From Saccharicrinis sp963667815 (GTDB taxonomy: Bacteria; Bacteroidota; Bacteroidia; Bacteroidales; Marinilabiliaceae): a DNA stretch of 64,000 nt. The stretch lies in the NCBI GenBank assembly GCA_963667815.1, contig OY764021.1; one strand, written 5' to 3'. The first letter of the stretch is position 1. Every line of letters begins with the position of its first letter. Positions 1-7,811 of the stretch are shown here, piece by piece. The notes beneath the pieces were generated by a model that was given only the letters and a program-made list of their open reading frames with translations, was not told where the DNA came from and ran no database searches. The position numbers and the translations under genes were made by a program.

Positions 1-1
1 G

Positions 2-1156
2 GATCATGAAAAAGCAAATGCATTTGATATAACAACTACAACAGCTACAGGTAGTAATATAAAATTAATAGATAGGTACACCAACGAAGAAATTTCGGCC
101 AAAAGCTTTGTGTCTTCTAATTATTTAGGAATGAATTCGCATCCCAAAGTAAGAGAAGCTGCAAAAAATGCCATTGACAAATATGGTGCAGGAACGAGTA
201 CTACACCATTAATAGGTGGTTACCTTGATATTCATGCTGACTTAGAAAAGAACATCGCCAGGATGCACAATAAAGAAGCTGCTTTAGTCTTTTCATCAGG
301 GTTTGCAGCCAATGTAGGAGTTGCTCAATTCCTACTGAATAAAGCAGATATAGCTATTGTGGATACTTATATACATGCCAGTATGTACGATGGACTGTCA
401 AATACTAATGTTAAAATATTTGGCCATAACGACTTGGAATACCTTGAAATGGTATTAAAAAATTCAATAGGCAAATATCGTAACATAGCAATTATAGTTG
501 ATGGAGTTTATTCGCAAGATGGAGACATTTCCAAACTTCCTGAAATATGTCAACTAGCAAAAAAATATGAGGCATATATATTTTTAGACGATGCGCACGG
601 TGTTGGTGTACTAGGCGAAAATGGATATGGTACATGTAACCATTTTAACGTAAGCGATCAGGTTGACATTATAACCGGAACGTTAAGTAAAGCCATAGGT
701 ACAATAGGGGGGTACGTTACAGGCTCTAAACAACTTATTAAATATTTACGACATCTTTGCAGACCTACGATCTTTTCAGCCTCTTTACCCCCTGCTGTTA
801 CCGCTGCAGCTACTAAGGCGATTAATCTGTTTTCAGATGAACCACAAATTATTAAACAACTTTGGGATAACACCCATTATATACAAAAATCTCTTACTCA
901 AAATGGCTTTGACATAGGTCGCTCAGAATCCCCAATAATTCCAATCATGATTCGTGATGATATGAAAGCTAAAAAAGTAGCTCGTATGTTATTTGAAAAG
1001 GGAGTGTATATAATACCTGCAACATACCCGGCTGTAAAACTCAAAGATGCTCGTTTAAGACTTAATGTATCCGCAACACATACAAAAGAAGATTTAGACT
1101 ATTTTGTTGATAAATTAATTGAAGTAAATCAAAAAATTAAAATAGATTTAAATTAA
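2..1156 (+). CDS. Alpha-oxoamine synthase family PLP enzyme (KBL/BioF/SPT-like), 5' partial
   Basis: A PLP-dependent acyltransferase of the family that condenses an acyl-CoA with an amino acid (2-amino-3-ketobutyrate CoA ligase, 8-amino-7-oxononanoate synthase, serine palmitoyltransferase). The reading frame is open back to base 2, and the codons before the first GTG at 110 encode the expected N-terminal strand leading into the SSNYLG motif, so the gene starts outside the window. Visible motifs are the GTSTTPLIGG substrate loop, the His of IHASMYDG that stacks on PLP, DDAHG (about 586-600) and TLSKA with the PLP lysine (codon near 690). The substrate cannot be decided: the GTSTTPLIGG loop matches none of the classical subgroups exactly. 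A TetR gene follows after 19 bp and is probably co-transcribed. Confidence 0.88.
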   Translation, partial: DHEKANAFDITTTTATGSNIKLIDRYTNEEISAKSFVSSNYLGMNSHPKVREAAKNAIDKYGAGTSTTPLIGGYLDIHADLEKNIARMHNKEAALVFSSGFAANVGVAQFLLNKADIAIVDTYIHASMYDGLSNTNVKIFGHNDLEYLEMVLKNSIGKYRNIAIIVDGVYSQDGDISKLPEICQLAKKYEAYIFLDDAHGVGVLGENGYGTCNHFNVSDQVDIITGTLSKAIGTIGGYVTGSKQLIKYLRHLCRPTIFSASLPPAVTAAATKAINLFSDEPQIIKQLWDNTHYIQKSLTQNGFDIGRSESPIIPIMIRDDMKAKKVARMLFEKGVYIIPATYPAVKLKDARLRLNVSATHTKEDLDYFVDKLIEVNQKIKIDLN

Positions 1157-1175
1157 AAAATAATTTTCTATTTAA

Positions 1176-1898
1176 ATGATTAGTAAAAGAGAGAAAAAAG
1201 CCATAGAAACTAAAGCAAATTTAATTAATGCAGTTGGTACTGCACTTAAAAAACATGGATTTGCTAAACTAGGCGTATATACAGTAGCAACTGAATCAAA
1301 ATTAGATAAAACAGGAATTTATAGATATTTCAAAGATTTTGATGATCTTCTTAAGGCCTACATTGAACAACAAGAGTACTGGCTAAAATCTATTAAGGAA
1401 ATTGATACTAAGCAATTTCCTGACATGAAAGATCTGGCAAAATCTTTTTTAAATGAGCAGCTTGATGCGTTAATGTCCAGTGAAGAATTTCGACAATTAA
1501 TTTTATGGGAATTAGCGGACAGGGATGGCATTGCTTCACCAATAACGGTTAAAAGAGAATTGTATTCAAGTGATATTTTAAAACAAAGTAGAACCATACT
1601 TGAAAAATCAGGGATTAATTTCAATTACATCTTAGCACTGATACTTGGTGGCTTATATTATTTAACCATACACAAAGATAAATTTCCTTTTTGTGAAGTT
1701 GACCTTAATCAGAAAACTCACAAAACGGAATTAATAAATACCATCAATTGGTTAATAGATTCATTATTTGAAATAGAGAAAACAAATAATGCCATGGAAT
1801 CTGTTGCCATTAAAGCTCATGCAGAAGGAATTGACATTAATACCATAAGTAAGATAACAGAAATAGAAATAGATAGATTAAAAGAAATTCTTACTTGA
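1176..1898 (+). CDS. TetR/AcrR family transcriptional regulator with extra C-terminal helical tail
   Basis: 240 residues. The N-terminal 60 residues form a TetR-type helix-turn-helix, with the typical ending KTGIYRYFKDFDDLLKAY, followed by an all-helical ligand-binding region. It lies 19 bp behind the oxoamine synthase gene, so it may regulate that operon. The last 35 or so residues (MESVAIKAHAEGIDINTISK and onward to the stop) look like a second small helix-turn-helix. This resembles the tail found on Rpn/PD-(D/E)XK transposase-like proteins and is not usual for TetR proteins. The TetR call is firm; the ligand and the role of the tail are unknown. Confidence 0.85.
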   Translation: MISKREKKAIETKANLINAVGTALKKHGFAKLGVYTVATESKLDKTGIYRYFKDFDDLLKAYIEQQEYWLKSIKEIDTKQFPDMKDLAKSFLNEQLDALMSSEEFRQLILWELADRDGIASPITVKRELYSSDILKQSRTILEKSGINFNYILALILGGLYYLTIHKDKFPFCEVDLNQKTHKTELINTINWLIDSLFEIEKTNNAMESVAIKAHAEGIDINTISKITEIEIDRLKEILT

Positions 1899-2030
1899 TC
1901 TAAACATAAACAAAATAACTATTTCTGTTTTTAAATATTTATCACAAAACAAAAACAGACACTCAAAACACCCCTTAACAACCTATATACAAATATTATA
2001 GATATATATTACTCATACATTCACAAATAC

Positions 2031-2075
2031 AAAACTCCAATTTCAAAACACTTATTTTGTTTTTGGAGTTTTTTT
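2031..2075 (+). terminator. Rho-independent terminator
   Basis: AAAACTCCAA (2031-2040) pairs with TTGGAGTTTT (2063-2072), with further AAAACA/TGTTTT pairing inside and a run of T after the stem. It lies downstream of the TetR gene and probably ends that operon. Confidence 0.75.
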
Positions 2076-2256
2076 ATGGATATTTTTTACTTTATTTGTA
2101 TATCAAATTCAATCCCAAACACGATTTAACCAAATGAGAAAAACTAACAAAAGAAACAGAATCAGTATAATGGAGCTTTATCATATCTCTAACAAAACAT
2201 CTTCTTAAATAAAGCTTTAGATCTGTTTTCCTTAACGAATGAGTAAGAAGTAAAAA

Positions 2257-2307
2257 TCCGACCATCAACAGCAAAAAGACTTGTAATCAATTTCTTTGAT
2301 GGTCGGA
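2257..2307. repeat. 12-bp perfect inverted repeat
   Basis: TCCGACCATCAA (2257-2268) and TTGATGGTCGGA (2296-2307) are exact reverse complements with 27 bases between them. There is no clear T tract, so this may be a terminator remnant, an operator or the end of a lost element. Confidence 0.6.
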
Positions 2308-2372
2308 CTTATTAATTTAACGTTTCAATTTTATAAATAAATGTATATAAACCGAAAACCACTAAGATAACT

Positions 2373-2605
2373 ATGATTAAAAACCATTTTGGGTACGATG
2401 TATTCTTACATCAACCTAAAATGGTTATAACAATACTTCTCTGTTTATTTATCTATATTTTATATGCATTCAATACTGAAAATGTAATGATAAACATACA
2501 GAAGTTAACAACTATAATCTTGGAAACGGTAACGGATACTCATTACCTTACAACAAGTCTGGAACAACAACAATTTCATTTATAATAAAAATCTACCCAA
2601 AATGA
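2373..2605 (+). pseudogene. Frameshifted small exported-protein remnant
   Basis: The first frame from ATG 2373 gives a hydrophobic stretch (MVITILLCLFIYILYAFN) like a signal or lipoprotein leader. The +1 frame continues from about 2486 to TGA 2605 with a protein-like sequence containing GNGNGYSLPYNKSGTTTISF. Neither frame alone looks like a complete protein. The simplest reading is a small secreted protein with at least one frameshift. It sits directly before an intact small lipoprotein gene. Function unknown. Confidence 0.4.
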
Positions 2606-2682
2606 AACTTCCAATTCTTATCACTTCCAAACAACTCTGATCTAAATAACTATTTAATTCACTATACATAAAAGTTACAACT

Positions 2683-3228
2683 ATGAAAAACACTTTAACA
2701 GCCTTAATTCTATTACTAATTATTGCATGCAATAATAACAAATCAAAAGATACACCCACAAATATTCCTGCTAATTACTGGGAGAATAGTATAGAGCTGA
2801 GAATACAAGATACAGATGGAACAGATTTATTAAATAGCAACAATCAGGGACACTATGAATCTTCTGACATAAAAATTACTAACGCTATCGACGAACAAAA
2901 TGCGGTAACTATAAATAAGTATCCTAATGATGATTTCTATTATGTTCGATTAAACCTGAATTACAACAAAATAAACATTGATAAAGGAAAAGAATATCAA
3001 GATGAGGTTACAACCCAGGTTACATTCGGTAACAACAATACAGATCAAATAAAAGCAGTATTTGAAGTAAAATACAGCGAAGGTAATAATACCGGACTTG
3101 GAACAGGCAGTGGATACTGCATTAGACTACAAAAGGCTTGGTTTAACGGTATTTTAGCTTACGACAATCAGGAAATAAAAGAACCTGATTGGGAAATTCC
3201 AACTATTATAATGGTTCCTAATAAATAA
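2683..3228 (+). CDS. Small lipoprotein of unknown function
   Basis: 181 residues. The N-terminus MKNTLTALILLLIIACNNN is a lipoprotein signal with the lipobox cysteine at residue 16, followed by a short Ser/Lys/Asn linker. The remainder is a predicted beta-rich domain containing RIQDTDGTDLL and a Gly-rich GLGTGSGY segment. I do not recognise a family. It lies alone in an accessory stretch with a decayed gene upstream and a gene-poor region downstream. Confidence 0.75.
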   Translation: MKNTLTALILLLIIACNNNKSKDTPTNIPANYWENSIELRIQDTDGTDLLNSNNQGHYESSDIKITNAIDEQNAVTINKYPNDDFYYVRLNLNYNKINIDKGKEYQDEVTTQVTFGNNNTDQIKAVFEVKYSEGNNTGLGTGSGYCIRLQKAWFNGILAYDNQEIKEPDWEIPTIIMVPNK

Positions 3229-3242
3229 TTACACCGTTATAA

Positions 3243-3365
3243 ATGAAAAAGATATATAATTTCTTAGGAATGGAATGTATGTTTTGCTGGATGACTATTC
3301 TGCGTGAGCTATCGGTTTATTATGGAAACCATTTATTTCTATTTTTCTCCCCGTTTTTAACTTAG
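3243..3365 (+). CDS. Very short ORF, doubtful
   Basis: 40 codons starting ATGAAAAAG at 3243 and ending TAG 3365, immediately after the lipoprotein gene. The product is hydrophobic and aromatic with no recognisable family. It could be a chance ORF in decaying DNA; it is listed only because its start resembles that of neighbouring genes. Confidence 0.15.
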   Translation: MKKIYNFLGMECMFCWMTILRELSVYYGNHLFLFFSPFLT

Positions 3366-4179
3366 ATGCAATACAATGTATAAAAATTACAAAAGCATTT
3401 TAGAACCCTAAAGAACATACTCATCAATATACCATAAACAGACTACGAGGCTACCAAAGAGCAGACTGAGACGGATTGCAATCGGATGTTTTACGGTATT
3501 TCTGCGGGTGCTATAGACCGATGCTCACCCGCAGCCTATCCGCAGACCACCCGCAAAAACCCGTACCTTATCCGCAGCCTGTCCGCAGCAGGTATATTGC
3601 AAGTCCGTTTACAGTCCGTTCATGCACAGTAAAAAGCCATTTTTAACACTTTTGTGCACAATTTTCTGCCGTTTTGGCCAAATCATGCACAATTAGCCTT
3701 TAAAAAGGTGATTTGGAGATAAAAAGTAAAAACAGGCTATTCACTCAAAAACCATAACACTCAATTAATCAATGCATAACACATTCATTAAAGTAACGGT
3801 AAAATTACCGTTATTTTTTACTTTGTAGTTTCATACTACATTAATACCAACAATTAAAAAACGGAGAGTATCACGGCAATATGATAAAGGAGTTACTGAT
3901 CAACGAGACTTGAGCGAAAAAAGAAGAGAATCATGATGGACATATAAAGCCAACATCGTTTCATTATCAAATAGTAGCACATAGAGGTTTGTATACTTTT
4001 AAAGTAATAAAAGTAGATAGCATTTACTTATCGAATTAATACAAAGAGAACTGCAAATATTTAAATTATAGCTCTTGTTTTTTTTTACATCTGCTAGCTT
4101 ATAGTACAATATGAAAAACTGCCAACAGCAGATAACCAGCATCATCAAACTATTGCATGAGTTTATCTGTAATGTATTT
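3366..4179. other. Gene-poor stretch with GC-rich repeats and a broken ORF
   Basis: No intact gene of convincing length. Bases 3470-3610 are far more GC-rich than the surroundings and repeat the words CCGCAGCC, TATCCGCAG and CCCGCA. Bases 3610-3710 carry three copies of TGCACA. From 3796 there are small palindromes (AACGGTAAAATTACCGTT at 3797-3814; GTAGTTTCATACTAC at 3827-3841). A frame broken by one stop follows at 3881-4039. Confidence 0.6.
3881..4039 (+). pseudogene. 53-codon frame interrupted by one in-frame TGA
   Basis: ATG 3881 encodes MIKELLINET, then TGA at 3911, and the same frame continues for 42 codons to TAA 4039 with a protein-like sequence (HYQIVAHRGLYTFKVIKVDS). MIKELLINET loosely resembles the start of Bacteroidota RNase E/G proteins, but the part after the stop does not, so I assign no function. 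It may be a mutated small gene or chance. Confidence 0.25.
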
Positions 4180-4992
4180 TTAGGAGGAATAGTCCTCTAC
4201 CTTTACAAAATTCCAATTACCATTAATTCGTTCAAAATGATACTCTATACTAATTCCATTATCAATCCCTCGTAAATAAATACTTCTATACAATGTATTT
4301 GTATCTGTTTGAATAATGAATAAGTCATCTAAATCTTTGATCAAATTCATATGCCTCCAATCCTTATATTGTATTGAATCGCAAACCTCACTTGGATCAT
4401 CTAACTCCCAATCAATATAAATATTAGGAAATGGAAATTTTACATGACTTATTTGAAAAAGAGAGTCCTTTGAAAAGTCTTTAATGAATTTTAAAAATTG
4501 AAAATCAGCAATAGTTGCGGCCGAATCTTTTTTAATACTTGTTAAATGCCAACCATTATAAAGTTGCTCAAAATTATAATTCGTTGTGGTATTATCTTCA
4601 AATTTGAGAATACTTATTACAGCTTGTTGATGTAGATTATCTTTATCCCATATTGTAATAGTATCATTATTTAATATTGGCATGTAGCTTTTACCAATAT
4701 AAAAAGGAATATGTTTCCAAAAGTTGATATTTCCTATTGTAATATTATTAATGGTAAGTGGATATTTAATCCTTTCTTGTTGAAATAGTGTATCCCACAT
4801 AAATTTTTCAAAGAATTCCATAAATTTCTCTGATTTCAGATCAGAAATGATCTCTGTACTTTCTGATACTGTTTTAATTTGCTCTGTTTTATTCTCCTTA
4901 GATACCTCTACTTCCTTTAGTTTCTTATTCTCTTTATGATTACATGAAATCACAATTAACATTGTAATTATTAAAAATAGATTCTTTTTCAT
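4180..4992 (-). CDS. DUF4348-like lipoprotein
   Basis: The frame opens at 5010 but the start at 4992 (MKKNLFLIITMLIVISCNHK) places the lipoprotein signal at the N-terminus, with lipobox ISC. The mature part contains two related segments, each with a phenylalanine-rich helix followed by a 'RIKYPL' or 'HVKFPF' strand (roughly residues 60-160 and 160-270). This pattern is reminiscent of the Bacteroidota family DUF4348. Function unknown; presumably anchored in the outer membrane. It is the first of four minus-strand orphan genes separated by palindromic spacers. Confidence 0.7.
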   Translation of the reverse strand: MKKNLFLIITMLIVISCNHKENKKLKEVEVSKENKTEQIKTVSESTEIISDLKSEKFMEFFEKFMWDTLFQQERIKYPLTINNITIGNINFWKHIPFYIGKSYMPILNNDTITIWDKDNLHQQAVISILKFEDNTTTNYNFEQLYNGWHLTSIKKDSAATIADFQFLKFIKDFSKDSLFQISHVKFPFPNIYIDWELDDPSEVCDSIQYKDWRHMNLIKDLDDLFIIQTDTNTLYRSIYLRGIDNGISIEYHFERINGNWNFVKVEDYSS

Positions 4993-5006
4993 TTTAAGGG
5001 ATCTTG

Positions 5007-5053
5007 ACAACGGTTTGGCTATGGGGCTTTTAATGCCCTATAGCTTTTGTTGT
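5007..5053. repeat. attC-like imperfect hairpin between orphan genes
   Basis: ACAAC (5007-5011) pairs with GTTGT (5049-5053). Inside, GCTATGGGGC (5018-5027) pairs with GCCCTATAGC (5035-5044) with one G-T type mismatch, leaving short unpaired internal loops. The layout of outer box, bulge and inner stem resembles an integron attC site, but no integrase is present and the R' box GTTRRRY is not perfect. Confidence 0.45.
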
Positions 5054-5060
5054 GGTATCG

Positions 5061-5528
5061 TTATTTATTATCATTTAGTTCATTTACTTTAATTACAAAT
5101 TCCCTGAAAGTCTCAACAGGTGTATCTTCATATGTGATGTAACCTATTTCGGTTTGAAAATATTCTTTCATTAATTTCAAGCAATTATCTTCGTTTTCTG
5201 TATTCAAATGCCCTCCAATGTCTGCATCCCTAGAAATTCCAAATATCAATGCACCATCGCGGGTATAAAACAGCATTCCATGTTTATTTGGATTTGAATC
5301 TTGAGTTCCACGCCAGTATAAATTATATTCAGCATTTCGTTCTTTTTCCATATAAGTCATCAATTCATCAACTGTCTCAAATTCCCTATCAGTATTACTA
5401 GAATATTGTGGAAACTCGTACTCATCAGCACTCTCTTCTCTATTTGGTAAAAAATGATTCAAAAAATCAATCGCTTGTTTCTTTGATCTTGTTTTAATTG
5501 CTACATATATATCAGCATATTGTCCCAT
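5061..5528 (-). CDS. Hypothetical cytoplasmic protein
   Basis: 155 residues, acidic, without a signal peptide or membrane segment (start MGQYADIYVAIKTRSKKQAI). It contains YEFPQYSS, YNLYWRG and GMLFYTRDGALIFGIS. I recognise no named family. The small acidic soluble type, and its position among orphan genes bounded by palindromic spacers, would suit an immunity or cassette-borne protein, but that is only inference. Confidence 0.7.
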   Translation of the reverse strand: MGQYADIYVAIKTRSKKQAIDFLNHFLPNREESADEYEFPQYSSNTDREFETVDELMTYMEKERNAEYNLYWRGTQDSNPNKHGMLFYTRDGALIFGISRDADIGGHLNTENEDNCLKLMKEYFQTEIGYITYEDTPVETFREFVIKVNELNDNK

Positions 5529-5551
5529 TCCATTTTTTTACAATTTGAATT

Positions 5552-5809
5552 TCAATCAATTCTGACATTAGGAAACTTTGATTCTAAATGATTTATCATC
5601 GCTCCAAAATCTAAAAACTCGGTTATTTTTTCGTCCTTATAATACTCTTCAACCATTACATCATCACCGTCAAAATTATATGAATGAACTATAAAAACAG
5701 AACTATCATAACTTAAATGAATGGTATAAGTTATCTGATCAGATAATTTATAATAAGTCGTTACCTTCTTACCATTTTTAAGTTGTTTAAAAAGTTTTTT
5801 CTCATTCAT
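5552..5809 (-). CDS. Hypothetical small protein
   Basis: 85 residues, soluble and acidic, 23 bp upstream of and co-directional with the 155-residue orphan gene, so the two probably form one transcript or cassette. A basic start (MNEKKLFKQLKNGKKVTTYY) is followed by alternating beta-type residues (HLSYDSSVFIVHSYNFDGDD). No family recognised. Confidence 0.6.
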   Translation of the reverse strand: MNEKKLFKQLKNGKKVTTYYKLSDQITYTIHLSYDSSVFIVHSYNFDGDDVMVEEYYKDEKITEFLDFGAMINHLESKFPNVRID

Positions 5810-5821
5810 CTTTCTGAATTC

Positions 5822-5985
5822 ATATTATGCTTGCGGGGCTAATGCACAACAACGTTACAAACATAATTACGGGGCTAGAACGCGGACTACAACCCTTTCT
5901 AACTATACAAAAGTTTGTGAGGCTTACAAAAAACTCCAATCACTTCAGACCAGCCCTTAATTATCATTTGCTGTTAGCGGAAGTA
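5822..5985. repeat. Cassette-boundary-like spacer with direct repeats
   Basis: Read on the minus strand, two copies of TAGCCCCG, followed by CAAGC in one and TAATT in the other, flank TAACGTTGTTGTGCA (minus-strand complement of roughly 5829-5875). CGCTAACAGCAA closes the spacer next to the thioredoxin-like gene. Such spacers are compatible with attC-like recombination sites; proof needs comparison with other genomes. Confidence 0.4.
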
Positions 5986-5986
5986 G

Positions 5987-7516
5987 TTATTTAATTTGCT
6001 CTTCAATCTGTTTGTAGAGTTTCTTCCCCTCACTTGCATACGCAGCATGTTTTTCCAGAATTTTACCGTTTTTATCTACAATCATAAAGTTTGGAAAATA
6101 CATTGCATCTCCAATTTTGCTTTTTATATCGGTTTCAAGATTTTTGTTCGCTATAATATGATAACCTTTCAGGTCATATGCTTTCATAATACTTTCCCAT
6201 TTCTGCTTGTCTTCAGTATATTCAAATGCAATATAAACCATATGCATCTTTTTTTCTATTAGAAGGGATTTTATACTGTCCATATGGTAAAACTGCTGAC
6301 GACATCCTGCACACCAGGTTCCCCAACAATCAATTAACATAGCCTGATTCTTTAGTATATCAGAAAGTTCTGGCAATGAATTAATATTTTTGCCATCTAG
6401 GATACAAACATCTATTGGCATTGGTTCCTCCTTTAGTTTTTCATAATCCTTTGCATTTGGAATTAGTACATCTTCAAGTAGTTTTCCTCCCCAACTTTCT
6501 CTCAATTCTGGATTTTCTTTTAAATACTCTTCTGAAAGCTTTAGTGAGTTTGGAACAAGTGCGGCCGTATTACAAATTGTTTTTGTTAATTGATAATATT
6601 TATTAACCTCATAAGACAATACTTCATTGGATTTTTTATAAATAGGAGCAAACATGGTATCGCCTTTTCTTTTTATAGGTCTGAAAACTCCATCTTTATA
6701 ATCTTCCATAAAGGTCAGGTATAAATCAGTATATTCATTAAAATTAAAAAGCCATTCCATTTTAGCTCCTTTTACGGGATACATTTCAAAAACTTTAGGC
6801 ATTACTTCATAGAGTTTTTTTCTTATTAGAGAATCACTCTGCATATATTGTGGCATTTGATATGTTGATCTTATTGCAGTAGCTAGTCTTTCAGCATACA
6901 TGTATTCAACATTCATTTTAGCAATGTCATAAAATGCTGTATCAATCTCCTCATCCTTAAGCAGTTGATTGAAAACAACTAAATGCTTATTAATTTTAGA
7001 TTTTAAGGCATAAATTAAGCTATCTGGTTTATTCAAATCCCAATCTCCATTAAGTATCGGTCCATGTAATTGATTTTGTATTTTATTATAAGCAACTTGT
7101 CCCTGATCATATTTGTATATTTTTCTGCCATCATCACTGTTTTGTTCCAAATAATAAATATCCGGACTATATGGAATTTTCCAGTCTGCATCAACCTGAC
7201 CTTCACTGATAAAGGAATAATGATTGTTAGGTCTTAATACCATTTTACAAATATGATATTTACCATTAAATGTACCATAAAAGTTAAAGAACTGTGGTTC
7301 ATCAATATATTTAGTAATTACAAAACGACCTAAACTATCTGGTTTAACAGATTTTATATCCATTCCATTTGACACACTTCCTATTGAATATTTAACATCC
7401 TTTTTTCCATCATATCCTATAATTTTTCCCTCAATAATTACGTTGTTTTTTTGTCCTACTAATGTCGTACTTAAGCTTACTATTAGTAATGAAATTATAA
7501 TAAATTGTTTTCTCAT
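5987..7516 (-). CDS. TlpA-like thioredoxin-fold exported protein
   Basis: 509 residues. A signal peptide (MRKQFIIISLLIVSLSTTLVG, cleaved near LVGQ) is followed by a DUF4369-like beta domain (about residues 25-130), a long helical middle and a C-terminal thioredoxin fold. The fold contains the redox pair Cys-Ala-Gly-Cys in GTWCAGCRQQF at about residues 402-405, and a cis-Pro region in MYFPNFMIVDKNGK. Bacteroidota use many such periplasmic proteins for cysteine reduction or unknown envelope redox work; the substrate is not known. The upstream spacer is attC-like. Confidence 0.82.
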   Translation of the reverse strand: MRKQFIIISLLIVSLSTTLVGQKNNVIIEGKIIGYDGKKDVKYSIGSVSNGMDIKSVKPDSLGRFVITKYIDEPQFFNFYGTFNGKYHICKMVLRPNNHYSFISEGQVDADWKIPYSPDIYYLEQNSDDGRKIYKYDQGQVAYNKIQNQLHGPILNGDWDLNKPDSLIYALKSKINKHLVVFNQLLKDEEIDTAFYDIAKMNVEYMYAERLATAIRSTYQMPQYMQSDSLIRKKLYEVMPKVFEMYPVKGAKMEWLFNFNEYTDLYLTFMEDYKDGVFRPIKRKGDTMFAPIYKKSNEVLSYEVNKYYQLTKTICNTAALVPNSLKLSEEYLKENPELRESWGGKLLEDVLIPNAKDYEKLKEEPMPIDVCILDGKNINSLPELSDILKNQAMLIDCWGTWCAGCRQQFYHMDSIKSLLIEKKMHMVYIAFEYTEDKQKWESIMKAYDLKGYHIIANKNLETDIKSKIGDAMYFPNFMIVDKNGKILEKHAAYASEGKKLYKQIEEQIK

Positions 7517-7720
7517 ATTTTTTCCATTTTCGGTAAGTTTTCAGTAACCGCCATAAACTGCGACTTATTTCGCCTTTGCATGTAAGTTAACGGATAGCTA
7601 AAATAATTAATATTTTAAATACAGTTATTATATATCCGAATTTAACTAATGAAAATGTAAGTAAACTATAGTCTTTAAATAAGGTACTAATTAAAAGATG
7701 TTTATATGCTACCATACAAA

Positions 7721-7750
7721 AATAGGAGCATTATATCCTCTACTCCTATT
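7721..7750 (-). terminator. Rho-independent terminator of the GH115 gene
   Basis: On the minus strand AATAGGAG and CTCCTATT (complements of 7743-7750 and 7721-7728) form a stem followed by TTTTTG. It lies about 60 bp beyond the stop codon of the GH115 gene. Nothing else was seen in the 7517-7811 gap. Confidence 0.6.
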
Positions 7751-7811
7751 GCTTATTATATATGAATATGTTCTCTTTTTTTGGTTTTAAGTGTTCCTGA
7801 ATAATAAATTA

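Noticed and set aside
2092..2274. 60-codon minus-strand ORF
   Set aside because: It overlaps the arm of an inverted repeat, has no recognisable protein character and lies in an otherwise non-coding stretch.
3881..3910. MIKELLINET as evidence for an RNase E/G gene
   Set aside because: Ten similar residues are too few and nothing downstream fits RNase E/G, so no such gene is annotated.
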